NCBI RefSeq assembly: GCF_002994745.2
Contig: NW_020126822.1
Coordinates: forward strand, 124,001 to 188,000
DNA: 64,000 bases
DNA from: Rosa chinensis
Taxonomy: Eukaryota > Streptophyta > Magnoliopsida > Rosales > Rosaceae
Reading direction: 5' to 3'
The notes below the pieces were generated by a model, which was given only the letters and a program-made list of their open reading frames with translations, had not been told where the DNA came from and did no database searches. The translations under genes were made by a program, and so were the position numbers. Position 1 is the first letter of the stretch. Each line of letters begins with the position of its first letter. Shown one piece after another: positions 44,182-57,062 of the stretch.

Positions 44182-46194
44182 TGATAGGAGCATTTTAATG
44201 CGACGTTTTAACTGTTATTTCCCTATATTTTCTGCGTTATTTCCTTAATAAAACTCTGTTTAGGAAAGTTTCCATTCTTCGAATGGGAAAGTTCCTAATT
44301 GTAGAAAGTTTCCGTTTTGTAGTTTCTATTTTCCATTTTTAGAAAGTTTCCATTTTAGTTTAAGAAAGTTTCCATTTCTTATTTTAGAAAGCTTCTATTT
44401 TCAGGTTTTTGGAATAAATAAGCAGAATTGAGTTCATAAATAGAACGAGAAGTTTCATGAAGATGACATGGCAAGGAGAGAATCAAGGAAGAGTTTTTTT
44501 AAAAAAAGGAAAATATATTTTCCTTTTGGATTAAATTTGCCGTGTAATACTTAAGGAAAAACAAGGTGACAACGTGGGAATTAAGATGATTGATTGAGGA
44601 TTTCAAGGAGAGATTTTCTTGGGAGACTTTTATGGAAAGAAATATTGTTGGAGGAATAATTTGGTGCGATTGCCAACGTGAAAATCAGAAATAATCAAGG
44701 AGATGACGCCAAGAGAGATTCAAGGGAGATATTTATGGAAGGAAAATATGTGTGCACCAAGGAAAAGCTAAAAAGGCGTCTAGATTCATCCCTAAATTCC
44801 CTAAAGGAATGTTGGCCGAAATTCATGAAGAAAATCAGAATAATTTCAAGGAAATTCGGCAATTAAATATTAGGGAGGTATTTTAGAGAATTATGATTGG
44901 TTGAAACACATCACAAGGCTTACTTGGCATTCTATGATTGGTTGGACCACATCACAAGCTTACTTGGCGAATTATCATTGGTTGAAGCTATGTGGAAAAT
45001 TCTGATTGCTTTGTGAACCCTAGCCATGCTCCTATATCAAACTCCCCCTTTCTCAACGTCAAGAGTCCTCTTCCTCATACAATTTACACTTTAGAAAAAA
45101 ATCAGAAAATCTTCTTAGCATAGCCGTGAGTTTCTCCATCCTCTAGTCATCTCCACGAGTTCAAGCAAGGCCAAGGGAGAAGAAGCATAGCCGTGAGCAT
45201 CCATCATCCATCTCCAACCTTGAAGCTTGCTTTCGAGATTCAAGAGACCACCACATCAATCGTTCATCACCATCCCCATCTCACGGTGTAATCCGATTCT
45301 CCTTTGTAACCTTTGCTTTGAATTTCGTTGGTTATGAACTAGTTGACATATGTGTTTGAACAAATATTAATTTCTGGAATTTTTATGATTAATTGAGAAT
45401 TTTCAGATTCATATTATTGTTCTTCGAGAGTTGCTTATGTGGGTTTGTTTAATTAAATTTGCGTTATAGATAACTTTTGTATTTTAATCTTATGTGGTTG
45501 CAAACACTTAGGGTTTCGATATAATTGGTGCTAGGTTTAAGAACATGAAATCGACTTTTCGTTTTGTGTAAACTTGAATCAAAGTAGTAAAGGTTTTGTA
45601 CAAAGATCGAATTTAATTAACGAGGATTGCAATTAGGTGGACTTTTCCATACTAAGTTGTACACTTGAGTTGATAGCCTTTCTCTATGTGTAATGCGTTA
45701 AACATGACATGATTGACTAGCTTTCTAGGGTTTGATTGCATGTTTGATAGGATTAATCTAGGTGCTTTCGCTTAGGTTAATTAGCATTGAAAAGTAAAAA
45801 ATGGGAATTCATTTGCTTTCGAATGTTTCACATGATCAACTCCTTTCTCATGACTTAGATGAACAATATTAGGGTTTGAGTCAATTTTAATCATATGTTT
45901 CGGTTTTGATCTTTGTTCTCTCATTCCATTTGTATTTTTATGTTTTTGCATTTTAATTGTTTTGTTAACTTAGTTTTATTTTCAAAAAACCAAAAACAAA
46001 ATCCCCCTTTTTCGTAAATATGTATATAATTTGTTATATCTTTGTAAATATTATACTTTGTTTTAATTTTAATTGTTTAATCGTTTGATAATGACAGGTG
46101 TACCCTCAATCCCCGGAATAGAACGATCCCTATTTGCTTATACTACTAACGATATTTTCAGGGTTAAATTATGCGCTTGCTTTCAGGCGCATCA
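44182..46194 (+). repeat. A2 3' LTR
   Basis: 2013 bp, ending CAGGCGCATCA. Against the 5' LTR I noticed about nine substitutions, four of them in the last 15 bases. The TATA box reads TATATCAAA (45033-45041). Confidence 0.92.
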
Positions 46195-46199
46195 TTGAT

Positions 46200-46304
46200 A
46201 ATGACAGGTGTACCCTCAATCCCCGGAATAGAACGATCCCTATTTACTTTATACTACTAATGACATTTCAGGGTTAAATTATGCGCTTGCTTTCGAGCGC
46301 ATCA
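46200..46304 (+). repeat. A1 5' LTR, second part
   Basis: Resumes AATGACAGGTGTACCC after the A2 duplication and ends TTTCGAGCGCATCA at 46304, directly before the A1 PBS spacer. Confidence 0.92.
46281..46302 (+). promoter_or_regulatory. LTR-terminal hairpin (A1)
   Basis: ATGCGCT (46281-46287) pairs perfectly with AGCGCAT (46296-46302), two bases before the LTR end. Confidence 0.6.
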
Positions 46305-46874
46305 ATTTTTGGCGCCGTTGCCGGGGATTGAAAAATCATTTGTCACTTTGTTAATATGTGTTTTGTTTATATTGTGACCGAAAAAAAAATTTACTTGCTA
46401 ATTATTTTGTAATTGTCGAAAATTAGTTAGTTAATTACTTAGGTTGTTGTTTATATTATTGAATACGAATTTTTATTGTAAGTTGTAAATTAAAGAAGGA
46501 ATAGGTGAAGTCGTGTTTATTAATATTGGCCTAAACCCCTTATTGGTACCTAGTCCAGGTCCCTTAAGGTTGAGGGCGGCCTTTATTAACATTCATTGAA
46601 CTGTCTTCACACTTAGGATCTTTTTCATCCAAGTAAGTATAGCCTATGTGGGATGGTGTCTAGGAAGGGGACAACGCTCATGACTGGTTCTTGAATCCAG
46701 AAGTGCGTGCAAATGAGCCTAAACCACAATGTGGGAGTAGCTCATGCCAAAATGGATTCTACCTCTCGTGGTCGCCCTCCCCTACCTGGCCATTTCAGTA
46801 AGGTTGCCCAAAGGATGTAGGAGGGACTTTGTGTCTAGACGAATATACTTGGGCCGCACGTCCTCTTGATTTAC
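46305..46874 (+). other. A1 leader, first part
   Basis: Structured unit 1 with donor-like CAA|GTAAGTAT at 46633 and micro-hairpin CCAC-AAT-GTGG at 46724-46734. It is cut after TTTAC by solo LTR A6. No gene. Confidence 0.78.
46310..46327 (+). promoter_or_regulatory. A1 primer binding site (tRNA-Asp)
   Basis: TGGCGCCGTTGCCGGGGA, as in the other elements. Confidence 0.9.
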
Positions 46875-48883
46875 TGATAGGAGCATTTTAATGCGACGTT
46901 TTAACTGTTATTTCCCTATATTTTCTGCGTTATTTCCTTAATAAAACTCTGTTTAGGAAAGTTTCCATTCTTCGAATGGGAAAGTTCCTAATTGTAGAAA
47001 GTTTCCGTTTTGTAGTTTCTATTTTCCATTTTTAGAAAGTTTCCATTTTAGTTTGAGAAAGTTTCCATTTCTTATTTTAGAAAGCTTCTATTTTCAGGTT
47101 TTTGGAATAAATAAGCAGAATTAAGTTCATAAATGGAACGAGAAGTTTCATGAAGATGACATGGCAAGGAGGGAATCAAGGAAGAGTTTTTTTTTTTAAA
47201 AAGGAAAATATATTTTCCTTGGAGATTAAATTTGCCGTGTAATACTTAAGGAAAAACAAGGTGACAACGTGGGAATTGAAGATGATTGATTGAGGATTTC
47301 AAGGAGAGATTTTCTTGGGAGACTTTTATGGAAAGAAATATTGTTGGAGGAATAATTTGGTGTGATTGCCAACGTGAAAATCAGAAATAATCAAGGAGAT
47401 GACGCAAAGAGAGATTCAAGGGAGATATTTATGGAAGGAAAATATGTGTGCACCAAGGAAAAGCTCAAAAGGCGTCTAGATTCATCCCTAAATTCCCTAA
47501 AGGAATGTTGGCCAAAATTCATGAAGAAAATCAGAATAATTTCAAGGAAATTCGGCAATTAAATATTAGGGATGTATTTTAGAGAATTATGATTGGTTGG
47601 AACACATCACAAGGCTTACTTGGCATTCTATGATTGGTTGGACCACATCACAAAGCTTACTTGGCGAATTCCTATTGGTGGAAGCTATGTGGAAATTTCT
47701 GATTGCTTTGTGAATCCTAGCCGTGCTCCTATATATACCCACCTCTTTGACGTTGAGAGGGGTTCCTCTCCCCCATACAATTTACACGTTAGAAAAAAAT
47801 CAGAAAATCTTCTTAGCATAGCCGTGAGTTCCTCCACCCTCTAGAGCAAGCTACGAGTTCAAGCAAGGCCAAGGGAGAAGAAGAGAAGCCGTGAGCATCC
47901 ATCATCCATCTCCAACCTTGAAGCTTGCTTTCGAGTTTCAAGAGACCACAACGTTTATCATCCATCTCATCTTCATCCACGGTGTAATCCGATTCTCCTT
48001 TGTAACCTTTGCTTTGATTTCGTTGGTTTTGTTCTAGTTGACATATGTGTTTGAACGAATATTAATTTCTGGAATTTTATGATTAATTGAGAATTTTCAG
48101 ATTCATATATTGTGATTCGAGAGTTGCTTATGTGAGTTTGTTTAATTAAATTTGCGTTATAGATAACTTTTGTATTTTAATCTTATGTGGTTGCAAACAC
48201 TTAGGGTTTCGATATAATTGGTGCTAGGTTTAAGAACATGAAATCGACTTTTCGTTTTGTGTAAACTTGAATCAAAGTAGTAAAGGTTTTGTACAAAGAT
48301 CGAATTTAATTAACGAGGATTGCAATTAGGTGGACTTTTCCATACTAAGTTGTACACTTGAGTTGATAGCCTTTCTCTATGTGTAATGCGTTAAACATGA
48401 CATGATTGACTAGCTTTCTAGGGTTTGATTGCATGTTTGATAGGATTAATCTAGGTGCTTTCGCTTAGGTTAATTAGCATTGAAAAGTAAAAAATGGGAA
48501 TTCATTTGCTTTCGAATGTTTCACATGATCAACTCCTTTCTCATGACTTAGATGAACAATATTAGGGTTTGAGTCAATTTTAATCATATGTTTCGATTTT
48601 GATCTTTGTTCTCTCATTCCATTCGTATTTTTATGTTTTTGCATTTTAATTGTTTTGTTAACTTAGTTTTATTTTCGAAAAACCAAAAACAAAATCCCCC
48701 CTTTTCGTGTACAATGTTTATAGTTGTGAATATCTTTGTGAATATTATACTTTGTTTTAATTTTAATTGTTTAATTGTTTGACAATGACAAGTGTACCCT
48801 CAATCCCCGGAATAGAACGATCCCTACTTACTTTTACTACTAATGACCAGGGTTAAATTATGCGCTTGCTTTTAGCTGCATCA
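46875..48883 (+). mobile_element. A6: solo LTR, TSD TTTAC
   Basis: A single 2009-bp LTR of the gamma type (as A2 and A7), from TGATAGGAGC to AGCTGCATCA, flanked by TTTAC (46870-46874, 48884-48888). TATA-like TATATATAC at 47730-47738. A second solo LTR beside A4 shows that LTR-LTR recombination operates in this region. Confidence 0.93.
47730..47738 (+). promoter_or_regulatory. TATA box of A6 solo LTR
   Basis: TATATATAC after CCGTGCTCC, matching the position in A2. Confidence 0.5.
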
Positions 48884-48888
48884 TTTAC

Positions 48889-49969
48889 CGCTTGGAATTG
48901 AATTTGAAATCAATGATATATATAATAAATGAAAATATTGTGATTCACTAAGGTATATTGGATTAAACATAGTCTTGAAAAGGGTAGCTGTTTCAGTCCC
49001 ATTGCACATCGAGACTCCCTGTTCCCGTACCTAAGTGTTGAAAATAATTGTAAAGAAAAGGAAGAAAAACAATTATTTGTAAGTATTTTCGTACAAAAAA
49101 AAAAAAAAAAAAAAAAAAAGTAAAATATATGTGACGTTTGTTTGTTCTTGTTTGAAAGTTTTGTGTAAATTGTGTCTAATCTTGTATACAAAAGAAAAGA
49201 ATTAATTGTAAATATCGTTAAATTCTTAATTGTTATAAGTGTGTAAAATCGTATGAGTAGATAAGGGCCCTTTTGTTAATATTGGCCTTAACCCTTCATT
49301 AGTGCCTTTCTAAGGTCTTTTGAAGTTGAGGGCGGCTTTTATTAACATTTGGAGAACTGTCTAACACATGAGTCCTTTTCAAGCTGAGTAAGGGGCATAT
49401 AGGTGGTGTCTTAGGTTGAGACCCTGGGTGATGGGTTCAAATTGGATCTCAGAGATACTATAGACTGTGCGTAAACCACAATGTGGGAGTAGCCAATAGG
49501 GGCCTAAACCTCAATGAGGGAGTAGCCTCCGTAGTGTCACCAAAATGAGTCCTCCCTCTCACTTACCTCTTAATCTGGCCATCTAGCCTTCTAAAACAAA
49601 GGAAAGCAACTTATGTCTAGGCGACTATCCCTAGATCGTATCTCACCAATAGTAGTGGTTTCTATTGGGCTCGACTTACAACTTGTAATCAATTAAGATA
49701 TTAACTTTATTTGTAAAGATAATAATACACTTGAACATAACCTCCATTTGTAAATTGTGCTGTTTTGTACTTTTTATACTTGTATAAACGTCTCATGTAA
49801 TATATTTGTGAAGTTTGTGGTTAGTTTGTAATTTATACTCCTCTTTATATTTGTATAAAGTCGTGAATAGTGACTCGTGAATAGTGACGTCTATGTATAA
49901 ATCATTAATTTCTTTTAATGTATAGTCTACTAACTTCTCTAATAGTTAATGTTGTTCAGGTTTCCATGA
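48889..49969 (+). other. A1 leader, second part
   Basis: Resumes CGCTTGGAATTG, then an A run (about 49094-49119), unit 2 (about 49240-49700), the GTGAATAGTGAC minisatellite (about 49861-49890), branch TACTAAC (49928-49934), acceptor GTTCAG (49959) and overlapping uORF (49966-49986). Confidence 0.75.
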
Positions 49970-52900
49970 ATGTCCGAGTCTTCTAAAATCCCTAATTTAC
50001 GAGAGATTGAAGAAAGACTTGCTCGTTTGAAGAACCCTCAACAACCTGAATACAGAAGACCTCCTCCTTTGCAATTCAAGCCATATACATTCAACGAGCA
50101 AGGGAAGAGAATCTTAGATCCTTCAGAGGAATCCACATCACCTACACCAACTCCATCTCCACCACTTTCACCATCACCTTTGATTTCGCCTAACTTACCA
50201 TCACCACAAATCACCCCACCTCTTTCACCTTCACCACCACTTTCACCACCACCTGAAGAAGAGAGAATGGCATCTATTAGGGAACTCTCTACAGCAGCTG
50301 TCCAAGGAGGACCCCCTACAGGCATAGTATACCCTGCCCCTGCAGCTGGAAGACAGGCAGAGTTCGAGCTTAAGAGTGGATTGTTGCACAAGCTCCCTAT
50401 CTTCCATGGACTTAATATGGAGGATGCTAACAAGCACGTACGAGAATTCCAATCTGTTTGTGCAAACATGCAACCACAAGGAGCGGATGAAAACCTTCTT
50501 AAGATGAGAGCATTTCCATTCTCTCTAGCTGATAGAGCCAAGGATTGGCTATATGAACTTCCTGCAGGACGTATCACATCATGGGAAACAATGAGAAAGG
50601 CCTTCTTGGAGAAATACTTCCCAGCTTCAAAAGTCATCACACTTAGGAAGAAGCTCAGTGGAATCGAGCAAGCTCATGATGAGTCCTATGCTGCCTACTA
50701 TGAGAGGTTCAACTCCCTACTTGCACAGTGTCCTCAACATCAGATGAAGGATGAGACCCTACTTACATGTTTCTACGAAGGACTCCTACCCTTGGAGAGG
50801 CAAATGCTTGATGCGGCAGCTGGAGGAGCTTTTGTGGATAAGTCACCTGCGGTTGGGAAGGAGCTTATAGCTAATCGTGCCCTAAACTCCCAACAATATG
50901 AGGGGATAGGACACTCTACTCGTAGGGTACATGAGGTGAGCAAGAATACTGCCATTGAAGACCAACTGAATAAGCTTACTCTTCTCATGAACCAAGTGGT
51001 GAGTTCCAAGGGACCAAGTGCAACAATAGCTTGTGGGGTATGCTCTATGCAAGGGCATGTTACAGATCAGTGCCCCCCTCAATGAAAATGGAGGATGGGA
51101 ATCTGCTAATGCTATTGGAGGATATCAAGGAGGATATCAAGGAGGACCTCAACGTCCAAGACATGACCCTTACTCCAATACTTACAACCCAGGATGGAGG
51201 GACCATCCCAACTTCAAGTGGACCAACAATGATAACGTTCAGAATCCTCTTGGAGGGAATTTCCAACGTCCACAAGGGCCTTCATTCCAAGGATCATCTT
51301 TTCAAAGGCCTTACCTACCTCCTCCACAGAATTCAGGATCCTCAATGGCTCACTATGACAAAACGTTGGAGGCCTTGACTAGTTCTACCCAAGCCTTGAC
51401 AAACTCTACACAGGCTTTGATTCAAGGACAACAGACCCACACCAAGGACATTGCAGAGCTCAAGAAGCAAATGGGTCAAGTTGTGGATTTCATGAGCAAG
51501 ATCCACGAAACTGGCAAGCTCCCTAGTAATACAATACCTAACCCTAATGTAGAGAGTGCATCAGTTGTGACTACAAGGAGTGGAAGACCATTTGTGGATC
51601 AACCGAAGCAACCCAAGAAGGCTCAAGTGAGCATAGAGATTAAGGGAGACCAAGAACCCACCAAGTTGGGTATTGAGAAGGACCCTGCAACGTCCAAGGA
51701 AGAGACAAAGGCGTCCTCACCATTAAAGGCCAAACCGGAAGTATCAGGTAGTAATTCTAACTTATCAAATTCGGTTATTGCTAACCCTTCTTCTTCTTGC
51801 ATGCCCTTCCCACGCAGGTTCGCCCAATCTAAGAAGGATGAAAGTGACCAAGCTATCTTGGAAACTTTCAAGAAGGTGCAAGTAAACTTACCCCTCCTAG
51901 AGGCCATCAAGCAAGTCCCTAAGTATGCCAAGTTCCTCAAAGAGCTTTGCACTACTAGGAGGGTAAACCGTGAAAAGGAGGTGGTAAAGGTAAGTGAGAA
52001 CGTGTCTGCCTTGATTCAGAGGAAGATTCCTCCAAAGTGTAAGGATCCTGGAAGCTTTACTATTCCTTGTACTATTGGTAACTCTAGATTTAAGAATGCC
52101 ATGCTAGACCTAGGTGCATCTGTTAATGTTATGCCCTACTCTGTTTATGAAACCCTAGGTCTAGGGGAACTTAAATCAGACAATGTTATCATTCAGTTAG
52201 CTGACAGATCCAATGCATACCCTAGAGGTTTGCTGGAGGATGTGCTCGTACAGGTTAACCATCTTATCTTCCCAGCTGATTTTTATGTGTTGGAAATGGA
52301 GGACTCCCCTGTGAGTTCCACTCCATTGCTTTTGGGACGTCCTTTCTTAAGGACAGCTAGGACGAAGATTGATGTGTATGCAGGCTCTCTCACAATGGAG
52401 TTCGATGGTGACATTATTGGCTTTAACATCTTTGAAGCCATGAGGTATCCCCTAGAGGTTCATGATTGTTTTTCTACTGATATTTTGGATGAACTTGCGC
52501 AGAAAATGTTTGATATTATGCATGAGGATACCTTAGTCACTACACTTGAGAGTGGGGTTGGCTACACCAAGGAAGGAATCATCATCTCAGAGGACAAGTT
52601 GAAAGACACTTGTGAGGAGAAAATCATTGAAAACGTCTCCTTCCTTGAGGCATCACCCTATATAGGTAAGTCTATCTCTCCCTTGTCCATTCAGTTATCT
52701 GTTAACAAGACTTTACCTTCAGTGGTCCAGGCCCCAGAACTTGAGCTAAAACCTCTTCCGGACCATTTGAAGTATGTCTACTTAGGGGACAAGGAGACCT
52801 TACCAGTGATTGTGTCCTCTGCACTAACGACTCCACAAGAAGAGAAGTTGGTGGAAATGCTGAAACAACACAAGACCGCCATAGGATGGACATTGGCGGA

Positions 52901-55643
52901 CATCAAGGGAATCAGCCCTACAACTTGCGTCCATAGGATACTTCTAGAGGAGGGGTCTAAACCCACTAGAGAGGCTCAACGTCGTCTCAACCCTCCAATG
53001 ATGGAAGTAGTAAAGAAGGAGGTTATCAAACTCCTTGATTGTGGGGTAATCTACCCCATTTCAGACTCCAAGTGGGTCTCTCCAGTTCAGGTCGTGCCCA
53101 AGAAGTCTGGGATCACTGTGGTGAAGAATACTGATAACGAACTGGTGCCTCAAAGGACAGTCACAGGCCACAGAGTTTGCATTGACTATAGGAGGCTCAA
53201 CGCAACTACAAGGAAAGACCACTTTCCTCTGCCATTCATTGATCAGATGCTTGAGCGCCTAGCTGGACATGACTACTACTGCTTCCTGGATGGATACTCT
53301 GGTTACAACCAGATTGCAATTGCAAATGAAGATCAAGAGAAGACAACCTTCACTTGCCCCTTTGGAACGTTTGCTTATAGACGTATGCCCTTCGGACTTT
53401 GTAACGCTCCAGGTACTTTTCAGAGATGAATGGTAAGTATCTTTTCAGATTATATTGAGAAAATCATAGAGGTATTCATGGATGACTTTTCAGTTTTTGG
53501 AAAGAATTTTGATGATTGTCTTAATAATCTGGAGATAATTTTGAAACGTTGCATGGAAACTAACCTTGTCTTAAACTGGGAAAAATGCCATTTTATGGTT
53601 AAGCAAGGAATAGTTCTAGGACATATTGTCTCTGCTAGGGGTATAGAGGTTGATAAAGCCAAGGTTGATATTGTGCGTCACTTACCCTCTCCCACTTCTG
53701 TGAGAGAGATTCGTTCTTTCCTTGGTCATGCAGGTTTTTACAGGAGGTTCATCAAGGACTTCTCCAAAATTTCGAGACCCTTATGTCAACTACTCCAGAA
53801 GGATGTGCCATTTCACTTTGACAAGGAGTGTCAAGAAGCTTTTGACAAGCTTAAGGAGTTGTTGACATCTGCCCCCATCATGTTACCTCCAGACTGGTCC
53901 TTGCCCTTTGAGTTGATGTGTGATGCCTCTGACTATGTAGTTGGAGCTGTTTTGGGGCAAAGGAAGGACAAGCTACCCTATGCCATCTACTACGCCTCAA
54001 GGACTCTCAATGATGCACAAATGAACTATTCAACCACAGAGAAAGAGCTCCTTGCAGTTGTCTTTGCCCTTGAGAAGTTTCGCTCTTACTTACTTGGTAC
54101 CAAAGTTACTATCTTTACTGACCATGCAGCCTTGAAATACTTGATGACCAAGAAGGAGGCGAAACCAAGGCTCATCAGATGGATCCTACTCTTGCAAGAA
54201 TTTGACGTGGAAATCAAGGACAAGAAGGGTAGTGAAAACGTGGTAGCTGACCACTTGAGTCGCTTGGTGCATGCAGAAGATCATCTCCCTCTGGTGGAGA
54301 CATTTCCAGATGAGCAACTCTTTGGACTTCAGGTAAGTGAACCATGGTATGCAGATATTGTGAACTATATTGTGTCTAGAAAGATTCCTGATACCATGTC
54401 ACGTGCTCATAGAGATAGGCTTAAGAAAATTATTAAGCAATATGTTTGGGATGAACCTTATCTATGGAAATATTGTTCTGATCAATTGATTAGAAGATGT
54501 GTGCCTGAACATGAACATAATGTTATACTTTCGTTTTGCCACTCTAAAGCATGTGGGGGTCACTTTGGGTCAAAGAAAACTGCATTAAAAGTGTTAGAGT
54601 CTGGGTTCTATTGGCCAACATTGTTTAGGGATGCACATGCCTATTGTTTAACTTGTGATAAGTGCCAAAGAACAGGAAACCTAGGTCCTAGAGATCAAAT
54701 GCCCTTGACTAATATCATAACTGTTGAAATCTTTGATGTTTGGGGTATAGATTTCATGGGACCTTTCCCATCATCTTGTGGGTTTCTCTATATCTTACTT
54801 GCAGTGGACTATGTTTCCAAATGGGTGGAAGCAAAGGCCACTAGAACTAATGACTCTAAGGTTGTTGCAGATTTTATCAAGTCTAACATCTTTAGCAGGT
54901 TTGGAATGCCTAGAGTTCTCATTAGTGATGGTGGATCCCATTTTTGCAATCGGACGATTGAGGCTCTTTTGAAGAGATATGAGGTGACACATAAGGTTTC
55001 TACACCTTATCACCCCCAAACTAGTGGGCAGGCTGAGGTCTCTAATCGTCAGATCAAGGGGATATTGGAGAAGACTGTGAACCCCAACAGGAAAGACTGG
55101 TCCTTGCGTCTAGAGGATGCTCTGTGGGCCTACAGAACTGCATACAAAACTCCCATAGGTATGTCACCATATCGAATTATTTATGGCAAACCTTGCCATT
55201 TACCTGTGGAGTTAGAGCATAGAGCTTGGTGGGCTGTGAAGCAGTTCAACATGGATATAGATGCAGGTGGGCTTCATAGGAAGTTGCAATTGCAAGAGTT
55301 AGAGGAGATTAGGAATGATGCCTTTGAAAGTGCTAAAATTTACAAGGATAAGACTAAGGCATTCCATGACAAAATGATTCGAAGGAAGACTTTTGTTGTG
55401 GGTCAAAAAGTTCTTCTATTCCATTCTCGTCTCAAACTCTTCCCAGGTAAGCTTCGTTCTCGTTGGATTGGACCTTTTGTTATCACTCATGTGTTTCCTC
55501 ATGGAGCTGTGCAGATAAAGAGTGAACAAACAGGTAATGAGTTCAAGGTGAATGAGCATCGCTTGAAGCCTTACTATGAGGCATTTGTGGAACATGAAGT
55601 GGAGGCTGTACCCCTCCAAAACGTTCCAAACCCTGAGGATTAA
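49970..55643 (+). pseudogene. gag-pol: A1 Gag-Pol, broken by a frameshift and a nonsense codon
   Basis: Aligned with A3 and A5, the frame is open to just after the CCHC knuckle. There a net 2-bp loss near 51076-51082 shifts the frame and gives a stop at 51083-51085. The correct frame continues to a TGA at 53427-53429, where A3 and A5 have TGT (Cys), between FQR and MVSIFSD of the RT and before FMDD. After it the frame is open to the normal end. Protease DLGAS, RNase H and integrase DDE motifs are still readable. The N-terminal 100 residues are Pro-rich and clearly diverged from A3/A5. Only Gag could be made from this copy. Confidence 0.93.
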
Positions 55644-56332
55644 ATGGAGGTACAAGTCTAGGCTGAAAGACTATAAACATTAAGCGCTGCTTGGGAGGCA
55701 ACCCAATTCAGAACTAGCTGTGGAGGAGTCATCAACGCAGATTTGTTTTATCTCTCCCTTTTACTTCTCCAATTTTCCTTTTGATTTTAGTAGTTATTTT
55801 CGTAAATTCTCTACCCTATATGCTTAAGTGTTTCATTGCATGCTTTTTCTTGATTACATTGAGGACAATGCAATATTTAAGTGTGGGGGAAGGGATTTAC
55901 ACTTTTATCTTGAGTCATATATTGAAAAATACAAAAAAAAATTGAAAAATGTCAAAAATTTAAAAATTTTCGTTGCATTTGTTTTTGTTTTGAGTCTTAG
56001 GATGCCCTTTCAACTGTCTAGGATGATTCTATATCTCTGAAATCATGACTAAAAGAGGATCACAAAATTGAGATGACTTTAAAATGGTATTCTTTGGTTA
56101 ATTGAGATACATGAAAAATATGTGCCTTGTAGTGGATATGGATTTCGAAACTTTGGTACAGAATATGAGCATGTTAAGATGAGTTTTGATTCATAAAGCC
56201 CCTGTGAGATAATTGAGCCATGTCCCTTTTTCTTGGAGTGAATCGAAAATATATATTCTTATTTTCTTGGCGATGTTTTGATGATCTCATTATTCTTTCA
56301 TCTTGATTGACTACTTGCCATAGATTAAGTTT
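55644..56332 (+). other. A1 3' noncoding region, first part
   Basis: Post-stop hairpin (TTGGG-AGGCAA-CCCAA near 55691), CATTG hairpin, PPT-like motif 1 (about 55879-55893). It is cut at GATTAAGTTT by A7. No gene. Confidence 0.8.
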
Positions 56333-57062
56333 TGATAGGAGCATTTTAATGCGACGTTTTAACTGTTATTTCCCTATATTTTCTGCGTTATTTCCTTAAT
56401 AAAACTCTGTTTAGGAAAGTTTCCATTCTTCGAATGGGAAAGTTCCTAATTGTAGAAAGTTTCCGTTTTGTAGTTTCTATTTTCCATTTTTAGAAAGTTT
56501 CCATTTTAGTTTAAGAAAGTTTCCATTTCTTATTTTAGAAAGCTTCTATTTTCAGGTTTTTGGAATAAATAAGCTGAATTGAGTTCATAAATGGAACGAG
56601 AAGCTTCATGAAGATGACATGGCAAGGAGAGAATCAAGGAAGAGTTTTTTTTAAAAAAGGAAAATATATTTTCCTTGGGGATTAAATTTGCCGTGTAATA
56701 CTTAAGGAAAAACAAGGTGACAACGTGGGAATTAAGGTGATTGATTGAGAATTTCACGTGGAATAAATCAAAGGAGATTTTCTTGGGAGATTTTATGGAA
56801 AGAAATATTGTTGGAGGAGTAAATTGGTGTGATTGCCAACATGAAAATCAGAAATAATCAAGGAGTCGCAAAGAGAGATTCAAGGGAGATATTTATGGAA
56901 GGAAAATATGTGTGCACCAAGGAAAAGCTCAAAAGGCGTCCAGATTCATCCCTAAATTCCCTAAAGGAATGTTGGCCGAAATTCATGAAGAAAATCAGAA
57001 TAATTTCAAGGAAATTCGGCAATTAAATATTAGGGAGGTATTTTAGAGAATTATGATTGGTT
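56333..57062 (+). mobile_element. A7: LTR, first 730 bp, interrupted by A8
   Basis: Starts TGATAGGAGC, gamma-type U3 as in A2 and A6. It breaks off at GATTGGTT (compare 3268-3275 in A2) where minus-strand A8 begins. Whether it is a solo LTR or a full element cannot be seen in this window. Confidence 0.85.

Larger units (their letters stand above)
2557..46194 (+). mobile_element. A2: gag-pol-less Athila-type derivative, TSD TTGAT
   Basis: Outer limits of an element inserted in the 5' LTR of A1. TTGAT precedes it (2552-2556) and follows it (46195-46199). Its own DNA is 2557-5660 and 42441-46194; A3 lies between. It has two 2013-bp LTRs, a PBS, one leader unit and the complete 3' noncoding region with PPT, but no coding sequence. 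The leader runs directly into the sequence that normally follows the pol stop codon. The perfect TSD and equal-length LTRs show that it moved as a deleted element, presumably using proteins of a full-length relative. Confidence 0.92.
393..56332 (+). mobile_element. A1: Athila-type LTR retrotransposon, interrupted, 3' LTR not in window
   Basis: The outermost plus-strand element, inserted into minus-strand A0. Its own DNA is 393-2556, 46200-46874 and 48889-56332; the rest is younger insertions. The order is 5' LTR, PBS (46310), leader, broken gag-pol (49970-55643) and the start of the 3' noncoding region, which is cut at 56332 by A7. The 3' LTR must lie beyond A8, outside the window, so its TSD cannot be checked. 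Broken coding capacity and three internal insertions (A2, A6, A7) make it the oldest plus-strand element here. Confidence 0.85.
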
